A stretch of DNA of 64,000 nucleotides. It comes from SIG459 sp045538735. GTDB taxonomy: Bacteria > Bacillota > Clostridia > Oscillospirales > Oscillospiraceae. The position numbers and the translations under genes were made by a program. The stretch's first letter is position 1. Each line of letters opens with the position of its first letter. This document shows, piece by piece, positions 28,503 through 37,900 of the stretch. The notes under the pieces are model-generated. The model saw only the letters and a list, made by a program, of their open reading frames with translations, had not been told where the DNA came from and searched no databases. The stretch spans positions 4,801 through 68,800 of the forward strand of contig JAZSRY010000011.1 of the NCBI GenBank assembly GCA_045538735.1. Reading direction: 5' to 3'.

Positions 28503-28560
28503 GGGTTTCAGGGGATATCCCCTGACAAGTGAATTTGTACGGACAAATTCAGTGCTTGCT
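28503..28560. other. Candidate origin of transfer (oriT)
   Basis: The 98-base gap before mobC has two nested symmetrical elements: a perfect palindrome TCAGGGGATATCCCCTGA (28508-28525) and GAATTTGT-ACGG-ACAAATTC (28531-28550), whose symmetry extends outward to CAAG/CTTG. Relaxase nick sites in this family lie beside such repeats upstream of mobC. Position and symmetry are seen; nicking is inferred. Confidence 0.5.
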
Positions 28561-28580
28561 AAGACAATACCGTATCTCTA

Positions 28581-29528
28581 TCAATATACATGCAAGTTCT
28601 TTATTGCCTTTGAACTTTGAAGATAACGTAGGTAATCGTTCACATCCTTTCCGTGTTGGGGAGGCTCGTCAAATATCTCATATTTGTGCTTCAAGCCATT
28701 TATAATGCCTTCAGTTGCACCACGCCCTACTTCATCATTGTCCAAGTGCAGACGCAGGATTTTTATTGATGGATAGTTTGCCAAAAACTGACTGAGAGAA
28801 ACTGGTATCACATTCTCCCGTGTATTCTTATACACACCGGCAAGGGAGAGTAGAGCATCTTGTTTCCAATCTTGTCCCATTACGTGTAGTAACGAGGCAT
28901 AGCTCATTAGGTCAATGGCAGACTCGAAAAGATGAACTGTGGTTAAACAAGGGCTATCTACAATGGAGAAAGAGTAGTGCTTGTTGCTACCTGTTGCTTC
29001 ACCCTTATAGTTGCCCATAGTTCCACGCAAGGCTGCATACCTGGTGATGCCGTTTTTGTCGTGACCTACGAACACGGCGTTGTGGTAGGGCGTGGACTCA
29101 AACAGAAGACGATGACTGAGACAATAGCCTATGACATCAGGGTGGATGCCGCGTCCTATAAGATATTTCTCTACTGTATCTGTGTTGTCATTCAACTCCG
29201 GCATTAACAATTTGCATGAGTGACCCTGTGGTAGCGTTTCAGATGAAGTGATGGGAGGTTGCGATGTCGCTTTAGCCAAAATGGTTTCCACAGCATGGGT
29301 AAATGAAAAGCCCTGAACTTTAATTAGATAGTCCAGAGCTGTTTTTCCACCGATTCCGCGAGAAAACCAGTACCATTTTCCATTACTTATTTTGAGGCTA
29401 TCGTGGGTGCGTGTGCAGTAGTTATTTGGTCCAAGCTGCAATAACTCATGTGGCTCATAGTTCTGCAAGTAGGTGAGTAAGTCCATTTCCTTGGCCTGCC
29501 GGATCTCATCTGTTGTTACAAATCCCAT
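28581..29528 (-). CDS. DUF3991/TOPRIM domain protein
   Basis: 315 residues. N-terminal DUF3991-like part (DLLTYLQNY, CTRTHDSLKISNGKWYWF, GKTALDYLI) resembling a primase zinc-domain relative; C-terminal TOPRIM-like domain with acidic motif LRLHLDNDEVGRGATEGI. Such proteins are constant ICE genes near the mobilisation region and are thought to prime or process transferred DNA. The ATG follows AAGGTAGG. Confidence 0.85.
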   Translation of the reverse strand: MGFVTTDEIRQAKEMDLLTYLQNYEPHELLQLGPNNYCTRTHDSLKISNGKWYWFSRGIGGKTALDYLIKVQGFSFTHAVETILAKATSQPPITSSETLPQGHSCKLLMPELNDNTDTVEKYLIGRGIHPDVIGYCLSHRLLFESTPYHNAVFVGHDKNGITRYAALRGTMGNYKGEATGSNKHYSFSIVDSPCLTTVHLFESAIDLMSYASLLHVMGQDWKQDALLSLAGVYKNTRENVIPVSLSQFLANYPSIKILRLHLDNDEVGRGATEGIINGLKHKYEIFDEPPQHGKDVNDYLRYLQSSKAIKNLHVY

Positions 29529-29537
29529 AGAAAATAC

Positions 29538-29876
29538 CTACCTTGAGTCACGCTGTGACTGTATAAAATTTTCTCGGAGTACGGTGTTTGCCCTTGATTC
29601 AATGGCAGTGAAAATATCTTGCATATGTCCAGTCTCAATTTTCTCCCAAGTCTTAAATATATCATCTAAAAGACAGGGAGATTTGAGTAGAGCCTTTGCT
29701 TGCTTCACTGGCAATTCATTGTACTCAAACGAGAGTAAAATATCCTCCCGGATGGTGAATTCATAAGCGTGCGTTAGAATTTCATCGGGCGGCTGGGTGA
29801 GAATCCATTGGTGATACTTTTCCTGTTCCCCCAATATCTTCTCATAAAGCTGGGTGTTTAGCTCTTCGGTGGTCAT
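29538..29876 (-). CDS. DUF3848-type ICE protein
   Basis: About 112 residues, acidic, helical, no membrane segment (ELNTQLYEKILGEQEKYHQW start). The pattern resembles DUF3848 proteins that precede the DUF3991/TOPRIM gene in gut Firmicutes ICEs. Three ATGs follow one AAGGAG; the one at 29876 has proper nine-base spacing. Function unknown; it ends nine bases before the next gene. Confidence 0.65.
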   Translation of the reverse strand: MTTEELNTQLYEKILGEQEKYHQWILTQPPDEILTHAYEFTIREDILLSFEYNELPVKQAKALLKSPCLLDDIFKTWEKIETGHMQDIFTAIESRANTVLRENFIQSQRDSR

Positions 29877-30053
29877 GTGCATCATCTCCTTTGGTTAATG
29901 ATATAGCTGGATTGTTTGTTTAGTTATTACAAACTGCATATATTGCTGCTAATTATGTAGTGATATTGCCTGGATCCAATAATTGTGATGTATAAATGAC
30001 AAAAGTCGAGCTATTCTCGGTGCACCATTAGAGCCCTTTTAGGAGGGATAACG

Positions 30054-30176
30054 GTGAATTTTGCGTTGAATGATTCTCAAATTGCTACTATAATTAAGCT
30101 ACCAATTTCTGCAATTAGAATTGGTAGCTTGAGATGCTGGTATTGGTGGGCGAATGCACTTATGTTACCGTTTTAG
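30054..30176 (+). CDS. Possible 40-codon ORF
   Basis: GTG at 30054 has a very good upstream AGGAGGGATAACG, and the frame starts NFALNDSQIATIIKLPI, which looks coding, but then runs through an inverted repeat (30097-30130) into a Trp-rich tail. It may be a truncated small regulator gene. It is the only gene-like item in the interval 29886-30256. Confidence 0.3.
   Translation: MNFALNDSQIATIIKLPISAIRIGSLRCWYWWANALMLPF
30097..30130. repeat. Perfect inverted repeat
   Basis: AAGCTACCAATT pairs with AATTGGTAGCTT around ten bases. No adjacent T-run. It lies at the edge of the cargo island, after the last conserved ICE gene (DUF3848), and could be a recombination scar or a terminator. Confidence 0.5.
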
Positions 30177-30256
30177 CAATAATATTTAAGTTAGTATAAC
30201 TGATGAAAACGAAATTAAGCTTATTAGTTTGTTAAGAAATCAAGGGGGGAAGCGTT

Positions 30257-30919
30257 GTGAAGAAAACTAAAAAAATTGTTGAGCGGTGGATTTGGTGGTG
30301 GATTAAGTTTAAGTCTGGTTGGCTTTTTATTTCGATGGTTCTTGCCGTTGTAGCGACACTTCTTTTGAGTGTGTGTTGTTGTTATTTGCATAAGGGGAGC
30401 ACCTTATACGATATATCCTTTGCGCTATTTTCAGGTATAATCGCATCAGCAATAGTTACTTGTGTTGTAGGTATAAAACAGGAAAAAGATAAAAACAAAA
30501 AGAAAATGGCGCTTTTATTTGATGCAGGATTTTGGCTAACAATTTTCGAGAAAGAATATAAAGAATTCTTAAGCAATCCTCCAGAAAAGCTGCCAGATAA
30601 AATCCAGCTTTTGTACTCTATATGTAAAGAACCAACCGAGCAAATGATTTTATTATACCAACAGAATGCGGAATTATTTGATCTGCTCGAAATTGGTTTT
30701 ATCCAGAAAATCAATGCCGCATATAAGTTTTTTAATAGGTTGTTATCATGTGAACTGACAGATCGAGACATAATGAAATATTTCAATGCAGGCTTGAGCG
30801 AAAATTCTCCTGGTATGCAGGAGTATTGGGAGATGGTAAAAACAGTCCAGAAAAATTTATGTTATCTATTAATCAAATGGAAAAAAGATAAAATAATTGA
30901 AGATATTGATTTATGTTAG
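30257..30919 (+). CDS. Two-pass membrane hypothetical protein
   Basis: 220 residues, GTG start after AAGGGGGG. Two hydrophobic segments (~22-43 and ~53-72), then a ~145-residue cytoplasmic, helix-rich Lys/Glu domain. No family recognised. The gene is monocistronic, AT-rich and opposite in direction to the flanking genes, followed by a strong terminator. Two membrane helices plus a soluble domain is a common architecture of membrane effectors in conflict systems, but there is no direct evidence here. Confidence 0.6.
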   Translation: MKKTKKIVERWIWWWIKFKSGWLFISMVLAVVATLLLSVCCCYLHKGSTLYDISFALFSGIIASAIVTCVVGIKQEKDKNKKKMALLFDAGFWLTIFEKEYKEFLSNPPEKLPDKIQLLYSICKEPTEQMILLYQQNAELFDLLEIGFIQKINAAYKFFNRLLSCELTDRDIMKYFNAGLSENSPGMQEYWEMVKTVQKNLCYLLIKWKKDKIIEDIDLC

Positions 30920-30999
30920 AAGGAAGAAACGCTAATATAATGAGGAAGAATTAATCTTATGGCGCTTCAGTTACGATGAGCGGAAATGCATATATGCAA

Positions 31000-31040
31000 A
31001 AAGAACACCATTCACATGTAATGGTGTTCTTTGTTTTTTT
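31000..31040. terminator. Bidirectional terminator
   Basis: AAAGAACACCATT pairs with AATGGTGTTCTTT, followed on the plus strand by GTTTTTTT and on the minus strand by TTGC. It separates the two-pass membrane gene (plus) from the methyltransferase operon (minus). Confidence 0.85.
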
Positions 31041-31169
31041 GCTTTATTCACGTTTTTCTAATAATAGACACTTTGCGTTACGGAAATAGAATGCGTCAGC
31101 ATATTCTTTGTCGCCGTTCTCGTATGTGCAATCAGCGACATGTGACGGTTTTTCATATCGAGACTATTC

Positions 31170-31904
31170 TTAGATTTTTGAGAATTTCATAAAAAGAAAC
31201 CTTGGATAATCATATCTGTATTTATCTGGTAATTCTTCCTGTGGATAGGGTTCGATCATCTTTTCTAGCATAAAATTTTCCCCACAAATTCTGCTAATGT
31301 ACGTGGAGAGCGGTCTATGAATATATGTGGCAGCTCCCAATGACTTGACTAATGATAAAGAGAAATCGTGCTCAATATATACTTCTTCATTGCAGTTAAA
31401 CCATGAAGCATTCTCAAATCCCCAATATTTCGGCCAGTTACACGGATGTGGAAGCATAATCAATAATTTTCCACCAATAGTAAGAAGTCTAGAGATTGCT
31501 CTAACGGAATTAATCCAATCAGGGTCACAAGAAAAAACCATGTTCGATACACAGATGTCAAATTTGTTCTCAGTACTAAACTTACTAACTGACGAAACTA
31601 TAAATTCAGCTCCGCAATCCGAATAACGTTCCTTGGCAAACGCAATGCTAGTAGCGCTAACATCAATGCCCACACATTTTCTAGCATGTTTTGCTAATAA
31701 TGAAGTTAAATATCCTGTTCCGCATCCAATATCTAATATACTATTAACACCGCATGGACTTAGCTCCTCAATAATGCATGGAGCAGTTACAGCTAGTAAG
31801 CTAAAATCTTTGCCTAAATCAATAACTTCTTGTCTACTTCCACACAGAGCATCCCATTCAGCCTGTATGTCAGATAAGTGCTTTGGGGCAGTTTTCTTAA
31901 TCAT
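31170..31904 (-). CDS. Class I SAM-dependent methyltransferase
   Basis: 244 residues. Motif I ILDIGCGTGYLTSLLA (~56-71), acidic end of strand 2 CVGIDVS, and a motif IV-like VSNMVFSCDPDW; a UbiE/SmtA-type small-molecule methyltransferase fold. Its ATG overlaps the end of the PLD-like gene by eight bases, so it is the third gene of the HTH-HipA operon. Substrate unknown; it lacks the DPPY/NPPY motif of DNA adenine methylases. Confidence 0.85.
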   Translation of the reverse strand: MIKKTAPKHLSDIQAEWDALCGSRQEVIDLGKDFSLLAVTAPCIIEELSPCGVNSILDIGCGTGYLTSLLAKHARKCVGIDVSATSIAFAKERYSDCGAEFIVSSVSKFSTENKFDICVSNMVFSCDPDWINSVRAISRLLTIGGKLLIMLPHPCNWPKYWGFENASWFNCNEEVYIEHDFSLSLVKSLGAATYIHRPLSTYISRICGENFMLEKMIEPYPQEELPDKYRYDYPRFLFMKFSKI

Positions 31905-32517
31905 AGCTATTTTCCTTACATACTAAATCACAGAGGCGCAGCATATCAACAGCCAAAGAATTGATCCACTGATCTTGTGGGCTACCACTTGTGCTGGTTT
32001 GATAGATGCTATGCCTAAATTTACTCCTTTTGCGGATGCTATTTTGAATGTTGGCGATGGCCACTTGAGGATTATTCTTGTTGTAGCGAATTATTGTGAA
32101 CCTCGTCTGGGGCTCAAAGCCTAATTCCCCATAAAATTTTACTTTGATGCCCCTACTAGCCATTGTTTTTGTTGTTTCGTTCTCGGATTGGGCAAAGATC
32201 AATACGCTACTCTTTTTTGCTTCAAGGCATGCCATTACTTCTGGAGTTACCCAACTTAAGGCTCTACTAACGATACAGATTTTTCCCTGAGAATTGATGA
32301 TTTCTTTCATCGCATCTTCTATGTCTTTTTGGCTTGTGCAGATTCGTTCATTATGAGTATTGGCCTTTATTCCTTCGTAGACCAGGAAAATAAAGCACCC
32401 TAAACCGAGCGCTGCAATAGCGAAGGTGAGCCAGACTGGCATAAAAGAAGAAAAAGCCGGACTAACAATTGAAATTGCGGTTCCCCCAGCTGTGATAATA
32501 TGCTTAATATATTTCAT
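31897..32517 (-). CDS. Two-pass membrane protein with PLD-like cytoplasmic domain
   Basis: 206 residues from the ATG at 32517 (GGGAGA upstream; an upstream in-frame start at 32556 lacks one). Two membrane segments (~5-25 and ~29-50), then a soluble domain with strand patterns GKICIVSRALSWVT, SSVLIFAQSE and IKVKFYGE that read like a phospholipase-D-like half (PLD fold), but a clear HxK motif is not seen, so catalysis is doubtful. It sits between the HTH-HipA fusion and the methyltransferase in one operon. Possible membrane effector or sensor. Confidence 0.55.
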   Translation of the reverse strand: MKYIKHIITAGGTAISIVSPAFSSFMPVWLTFAIAALGLGCFIFLVYEGIKANTHNERICTSQKDIEDAMKEIINSQGKICIVSRALSWVTPEVMACLEAKKSSVLIFAQSENETTKTMASRGIKVKFYGELGFEPQTRFTIIRYNKNNPQVAIANIQNSIRKRSKFRHSIYQTSTSGSPQDQWINSLAVDMLRLCDLVCKENSYD

Positions 32518-32556
32518 TGCGGTTCTCCCTATCTTTATCTGTATTGTATCTAGCAA

Positions 32557-33930
32557 CTAAGCTTTTTGTTTAGGAATAGACAACAATTTTCTCACTCGGA
32601 CTTCCAATAGCTTTTCAAGCATCTGCAGATGTTCTTCGGAGAAGTTTAGAGCGGGATTGCGTTTGAATTTGAAGCCTATCATGCGGCGGAGCTGTTCTTT
32701 TTGCTTTGTGCCCATAACCGCCGCACAGATTTCTTCAAAAGATAAGCGATATGGAGTAGTACGGGTTTTGGCGTATCCCTCCATCGCGGAGAAAGTGGCG
32801 AGGTCATCCTTACCTGCATAGCACAGAAGAGATAGGCCGTTATCAAAGATAGGGGCAGGAGCGATAATTTTACCGCTGTTATTATCTCTAAGAACGCCAA
32901 AGTTTCCAAAGTGTCGATCTTCATTATAAATTAAAGCATCAAAAACCAACATACTACGAATTTGTTCACCAAACTCCTGACCAAGACCATCGTAGTATTC
33001 AATGCACTTTTGAATACCTCCGGTGCGGACAATTCTTCCGATTGGAATGTATGAAATATCTTTGTTAGTAAATAGCACGCACTTGGATGCTGTGATACCT
33101 TTCCAGTTTTCTAAATCGTAGTGTACAGTATTCAACTGCATCGTTTCTGCAATTTGAGAGGCGTAGAATTCGCAATAGGGCTCACGACCTGCATTGGATG
33201 CTCCGGTTGAGCCACCCTTGTACAAATATATGCCATCGTTTTCGATGAAACGCCATGCTTTTGGAAGCATTCCGTTGGTGGTTAGTTCTGGAGATGTGGT
33301 AAATGCCTGTTTACTTTGACCGGCACCTGTATATGCAACGAGAGCCAACATCTCAGAAAACCGATTCTCGTAAAGATTATACTGGGCAAAAGTGCCCTCA
33401 AAGTCGTCAGGAACAACCCAATAGCTATCGTTTAGAGATAAGCCTTTGCAGACATCGATGATTCCTTTGGTGTCATTATGGCTAAGACCTAGAGTTTTGA
33501 GGATCTCATCAACGAATGCTCGGTTTTTTGGTATTACTCTTCGTTCTAACCATTTGATGACACCTTCATTGGTTTGTTCCATATCAAGAGGCATCAGATG
33601 AGAATGAGTTTTATCTATATTAATAATTTCGGCGACAAGGCCTTCCAAACCGCGCTTTTCCATAATGAACTTCATGAGTTCTGTATCATAAATACGAAGA
33701 GAATAAAATTTGCTCATTGGCTCCTCCTTGTCCTCTAAATTTAGCGATACTGTTTTGCCGACTGCAGATGCTATTTTCAACAGCATATCAAGTGAGAGGT
33801 TTTGAGTACCGCTTTCCAGCCTGCATATATTTGAGCGCTGCGTACCTATCATACGAGCTAATTCGGATTGGCTGATTCCTTTTTCTAATCGTGCCTCAGT
33901 GAGTTGTGATATGATTTCCTGTCTATTCAT
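32557..33930 (-). CDS. HTH-HipA fusion: XRE antitoxin-like domain joined to HipA-type kinase
   Basis: About 457 residues. Residues ~6-60 are an XRE/HipB helix-turn-helix (KGISQSELARMIGTQRSNIC, RLESG); after ~70 comes a HipA-type kinase with catalytic DALIYNEDRHFGNFG (N-x-D-R-H-x-x-N) and the metal site PIFDNGLSL. HipA kinases phosphorylate tRNA synthetases or other targets and are usually separate from HipB. Here both are one frame, but a strong AAGGAGG lies six bases before an internal ATG at 33717 (MSKFYS), so a HipA-only form may also be made. The start at 33930 is preferred over a GTG at 33942. A perfect palindrome upstream is a probable operator. Confidence 0.85.
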   Translation of the reverse strand: MNRQEIISQLTEARLEKGISQSELARMIGTQRSNICRLESGTQNLSLDMLLKIASAVGKTVSLNLEDKEEPMSKFYSLRIYDTELMKFIMEKRGLEGLVAEIINIDKTHSHLMPLDMEQTNEGVIKWLERRVIPKNRAFVDEILKTLGLSHNDTKGIIDVCKGLSLNDSYWVVPDDFEGTFAQYNLYENRFSEMLALVAYTGAGQSKQAFTTSPELTTNGMLPKAWRFIENDGIYLYKGGSTGASNAGREPYCEFYASQIAETMQLNTVHYDLENWKGITASKCVLFTNKDISYIPIGRIVRTGGIQKCIEYYDGLGQEFGEQIRSMLVFDALIYNEDRHFGNFGVLRDNNSGKIIAPAPIFDNGLSLLCYAGKDDLATFSAMEGYAKTRTTPYRLSFEEICAAVMGTKQKEQLRRMIGFKFKRNPALNFSEEHLQMLEKLLEVRVRKLLSIPKQKA

Positions 33931-33964
33931 AGGCTTGAGCACCCTTCAGATTACTACATCCACA

Positions 33965-33984
33965 TGTTATCATAAATGATAACA
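33965..33984. promoter_or_regulatory. Perfect 20-base palindrome, candidate operator of the HTH-HipA operon
   Basis: TGTTATCAT-AA-ATGATAACA is centred about 44 bases upstream of the HTH-HipA start. HipB-type proteins bind such palindromes in their own promoters. The rest of 33943-34230 shows no gene. Confidence 0.55.
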
Positions 33985-34232
33985 CAATACAAGGATAATT
34001 ATTGCCCATTTACCTATAAATTAGTAGTGTGATATTACTATTATGCTGTCTATAAAGTTTGATTTATCTCACAGCGGGGCAGCGATAAAATTGCATTAGA
34101 GTTTGGAGAATCATGCAGGATGCTTTGTGCCAAAAGGGTATACCTTAATGGCATAGCAGAAATTCACCGTTTTCCATGTCATATAAATCGCTTTCAATAT
34201 TTTGAAATGTTGCAAAATTAGAGGATACTTCA

Positions 34233-34261
34233 TTGAAAGAAAAACGGCTATGTGGTATAAT
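34233..34261 (+). promoter_or_regulatory. Sigma-A-type promoter of the serine recombinase
   Basis: TTGAAA at 34233-34238, 17-base spacer, TATAAT at 34256-34261; 30 bases before the GTG start. Confidence 0.75.
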
Positions 34262-34291
34262 AAAGACAAATTACGAAAGGGGTGTTGTCCC

Positions 34292-34852
34292 GTGAGAGTG
34301 GGCTATGTGCGTTGCTCCACCGCTGAGCAGAACGAAGCTCGACAGTTGAAAATGATGGAAGAGCAGAAAGTCGAAAAGATCTTCACCGATAAGGCCAGCG
34401 GAAAGAATATTGACCGTAAAGATTTCAAAGCTATGATGGCTTTCGTACGCGCTGGTGACACTTTGATCGTTGAGAGCATCCCCCGTATCGCAAGAAACAC
34501 TAGGGATCTACTAACCATCATTTCCAATCTGACAGAGAAGGGTGTGGAGTTTGTCAGTCTGAAGGAGAACATTGATACCACCACACCCCACGGCCGTTTC
34601 ATGCTTACCGTGTTCGGAGCCTTAGAAGAGTTGGAACGTGAAAGCATCTTGGAGCGTCAGCGTGAGGGCATTCAGATTGCAAAGGCTGAGGGTAAGTATA
34701 AAGGCCGTAAGCCTGTGGCAGTCAATGAAGCTAAATTCCGTACTGTCTGCGCTCGTTGGCGTTCTGGTGAAATTACAGCGACAGCAGCGATGCAAGAAGT
34801 TGGATTGAAGCCAAATACGTTTTATCGTTGGGTCAAAAAACTGAATTTGTAA
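34292..34852 (+). CDS. Serine recombinase (resolvase/invertase family)
   Basis: 186 residues from GTG at 34292, chosen because AAAGGGGTG precedes it and the family starts MRVGYVRCST. Catalytic Ser is in VRCSTAEQN; the ERESILERQREGIQIAK segment is the resolvase E-helix, and the C-terminus is a helix-turn-helix (TATAAMQEVGLKPNTFYRWV). Small resolvases of this type recombine short sites; this one may invert or resolve cargo. No paired recombination site was identified by eye. Confidence 0.92.
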   Translation: MRVGYVRCSTAEQNEARQLKMMEEQKVEKIFTDKASGKNIDRKDFKAMMAFVRAGDTLIVESIPRIARNTRDLLTIISNLTEKGVEFVSLKENIDTTTPHGRFMLTVFGALEELERESILERQREGIQIAKAEGKYKGRKPVAVNEAKFRTVCARWRSGEITATAAMQEVGLKPNTFYRWVKKLNL

Positions 34853-34905
34853 ATTGGGGATTTTTTCATATCAGCATGTATATGTAGAAAGAGAGAGGTA
34901 TACTA

Positions 34906-37900
34906 ATGAACGCAACAAAAAAGATGGATGAATGCAACCATGGAAAATACCACTTTGAGAAGTTAGCTTTAACCGAAGATGTTGATATTAGTGTCTACAA
35001 AGATGCAATTGACTTTGCGTTTGAAAACCCAGATGTTAAAAATATAGCTATCTCTGGTGCATATGGTTCAGGAAAAAGTAGTATTCTCGCATCCTACAAG
35101 AAGAAAAATCCAGATAAAAAGTTTGTGCATATTTCACTCGCACATTTCATTCCCCAGAAAAAGCAAAGCATCTCGACTCCACCACAAAGTAACATACCAG
35201 CCAATAAAACTGATACCATGGCGCTAGAAGGAAAGATTCTCAATCAATTGATTCACCAGCTAGACGCAAGGAATATTCCTCAAACCAATTTTCGTGTAAA
35301 GAATACCGCATCCTTAGGCTCAATCTTTTGGAACACGATTGCGTTTGTTGCACTTATTCTCTGTTTCCTTCACTTAATTCTCTCCTATACGTGGATCAAT
35401 TTTGTTGGTACTTTTGAACCATCTTGGTTAAAAAGCTTCTTGGAATTATTTACGACACCCTTTTCCTTCTTATGTAGTGGTCTTATTATATTTACAATCT
35501 GTGCAGTTTTTATCTATTCTGCTGTCAAAGCACAACGCTATAATGCCGTTATACGAAAATTAAGTCTTCAAGGCAATGAAATTGAACTTTTTGAAGAGAA
35601 TAACGACTCTTTCTTTGACAAGTACTTAAACGAAGTTCTTTATCTGTTTGAAAATTCAGGGATAGACGCTATTGTCTTTGAAGATATGGATCGCTACGAA
35701 ATGGAAGCAATTTTCGAGCGATTACGAGAAGTCAACACTCTTGTAAATATTCGCCTTGCAAAAAAGAAGAAGGACGCTATACGGTTTGTATTTCTGCTAA
35801 GGGATGATATTTTTATTTCTAAAGATAGAACTAAGTTTTTTGATTTCATTATCCCAATTGTTCCCGTCATTGACTCCTCTAATTCTTACGATCAGTTAAT
35901 TGAACATCTTGATCGCAATAATATTAAAACCAAATTTTCCGATGAGTTTCTTCAGGGAATTTCATTTTATATTGATGATATGAGGTTGCTCAAAAACATC
36001 TGTAACGAGTATTTAATCTATCATAGTCGACTTGGCTCTATTGGTCTTGACCCTGAAAAACTACTTGCCCTTATTACTTATAAAAATATCTACCCATACG
36101 ACTTTGGCAGGTTGCAGAACAACTTGGGCTATGTTCATGCGGTATTTGCAAACAAAGAAAACATTATTAAATCCCAACGCTCAACTTTAGAAAACGAATT
36201 GAAGAAAACGTCCCTTCTTGCTAAGGAAGCATCTGATGAAGACTTAAAATCAAAAAAGGAAGTAATGCTTGTATATGCAGTTGCTCATCTTTCCGAATAC
36301 ACGTATTCTTTAAGGAATATGAGCGAAAGTACCCTAGACACAAATATACGCAGAGTTCTTTCACGAGAACAGATACAGGAGTATGAGTATCGAATAAACA
36401 GAGCATCTTCACAACGTCAATCAGAACTTCACGAATCTTGCAAAGAACTCGAGCGGAGTATTATTTCAATCAACGGAATGCATCTATATGAGATTATCCC
36501 ACATGAAGATGGTGCAAAAGTTCTTTCAGAGATAACCCATGCCGAAGAAGGTGCTACGCAAGAATATCAAGAAATAAAAAACAGCCAGTATTTTGATCTG
36601 CTTAAGTATCTTATCCTGAACGGTTATCTAGACGAAAGTTATCCTGACTATATGACATATTTTTATCCCAACAGCCTGACCCGAAAGGATAAAATCTTTC
36701 TTAGACGAGTTTTGGATAGAAACGGTCATGATTACACATATGTTATTGATAATCCTCGCCTTGTTGTCTCCAAATTACGTGTGAGCGACTTTGATTATGT
36801 AGATGTTCTCAACAACAGCTTGCTAAATTATCTTTTGAAGAATGATTATCACTCCGAAAAGCTTCAGCATATGCTCGCACAGATAGAGAAGCGAAGAAAC
36901 TTCCAGTTCATACGCCAATTTCTGGAAAGCACACCTGAACGAGAAATATTCGTACAAGCATTTAGTAATCAATGGCCAGGATTCTTTGACGATATAGTTC
37001 GAAAAGGAGAACTGTCTCCTGAGGAAATCAGGCAGTATTCTATTGACACACTTTACCACTGTAATGAAGCACAACTTTCTAGCGTAAATATCGGAGGCTG
37101 CTTGACAGGATATATCGCCAACTGTTCGGATTACCTGCAGATTTCTAATCCCAAGATTGATAAGCTAATTTACGCATTTATGCTGTTAGATGTTCATTTT
37201 CGCTCACTCAATCCCGATGTCTCTAATCGGGTTCTCTTTGAACAGGTTTACCAAGCATCCTTGTATTCCATCAACATAGAGAATATAAATCTGATGCTTA
37301 AAGAAATGCATGGTGTTGCAGCAGATAATAGCGAATTACTTAGTAGTAATTACTCTTATATTTGTCGTTTTCCGGAATCACCACTATGTCATTATATTGA
37401 TCGTTTTATTGACGATTATATGGGTGTATGGCTAACCACATATCAAGGAATAATTTATGATGAGGAAAGTGATGCAATCAGGCTTCTAAACAACGAGCAC
37501 GTATCCGAGCGATTCAAAGAAGCATATATTTTACAGCTTGGAATAACCATTGGTGATATAAACGCTATCCAGGATAAGCAATTGTGGGAACTTCTTCTAA
37601 AAAAGAAATGTGTATTGCACACCGAGGAAAATGCCATTGCATATTGGACATTACAGAACAGGCTGGACCCCGTTCTCATCACTTATCTAAACGAGTTTCG
37701 TGATACAATTAGTTTCACCAAATGTAAAGAGTTAGTATCCGATGCTGAACTGAAGAAATTCTTTGTCGCCTTGGTAAAATGCAATAGCATCCAAAACAGG
37801 CAGTATAAAGAATGTGTCACTACTTTAGGCTTCGAGTGGACAGACGAATTCAATATTTCCGGCTTGTCAGTTGAAAAGGTCGAGATTCTGGCAAAGAATC

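Noticed and set aside
31044..31163. Minus-strand 39-codon fragment ending FYFRNAKCLLLEKRE
   Set aside because: Looks like a C-terminal piece of a gene, but has no start, sits behind a stop and matches no family I recognise.
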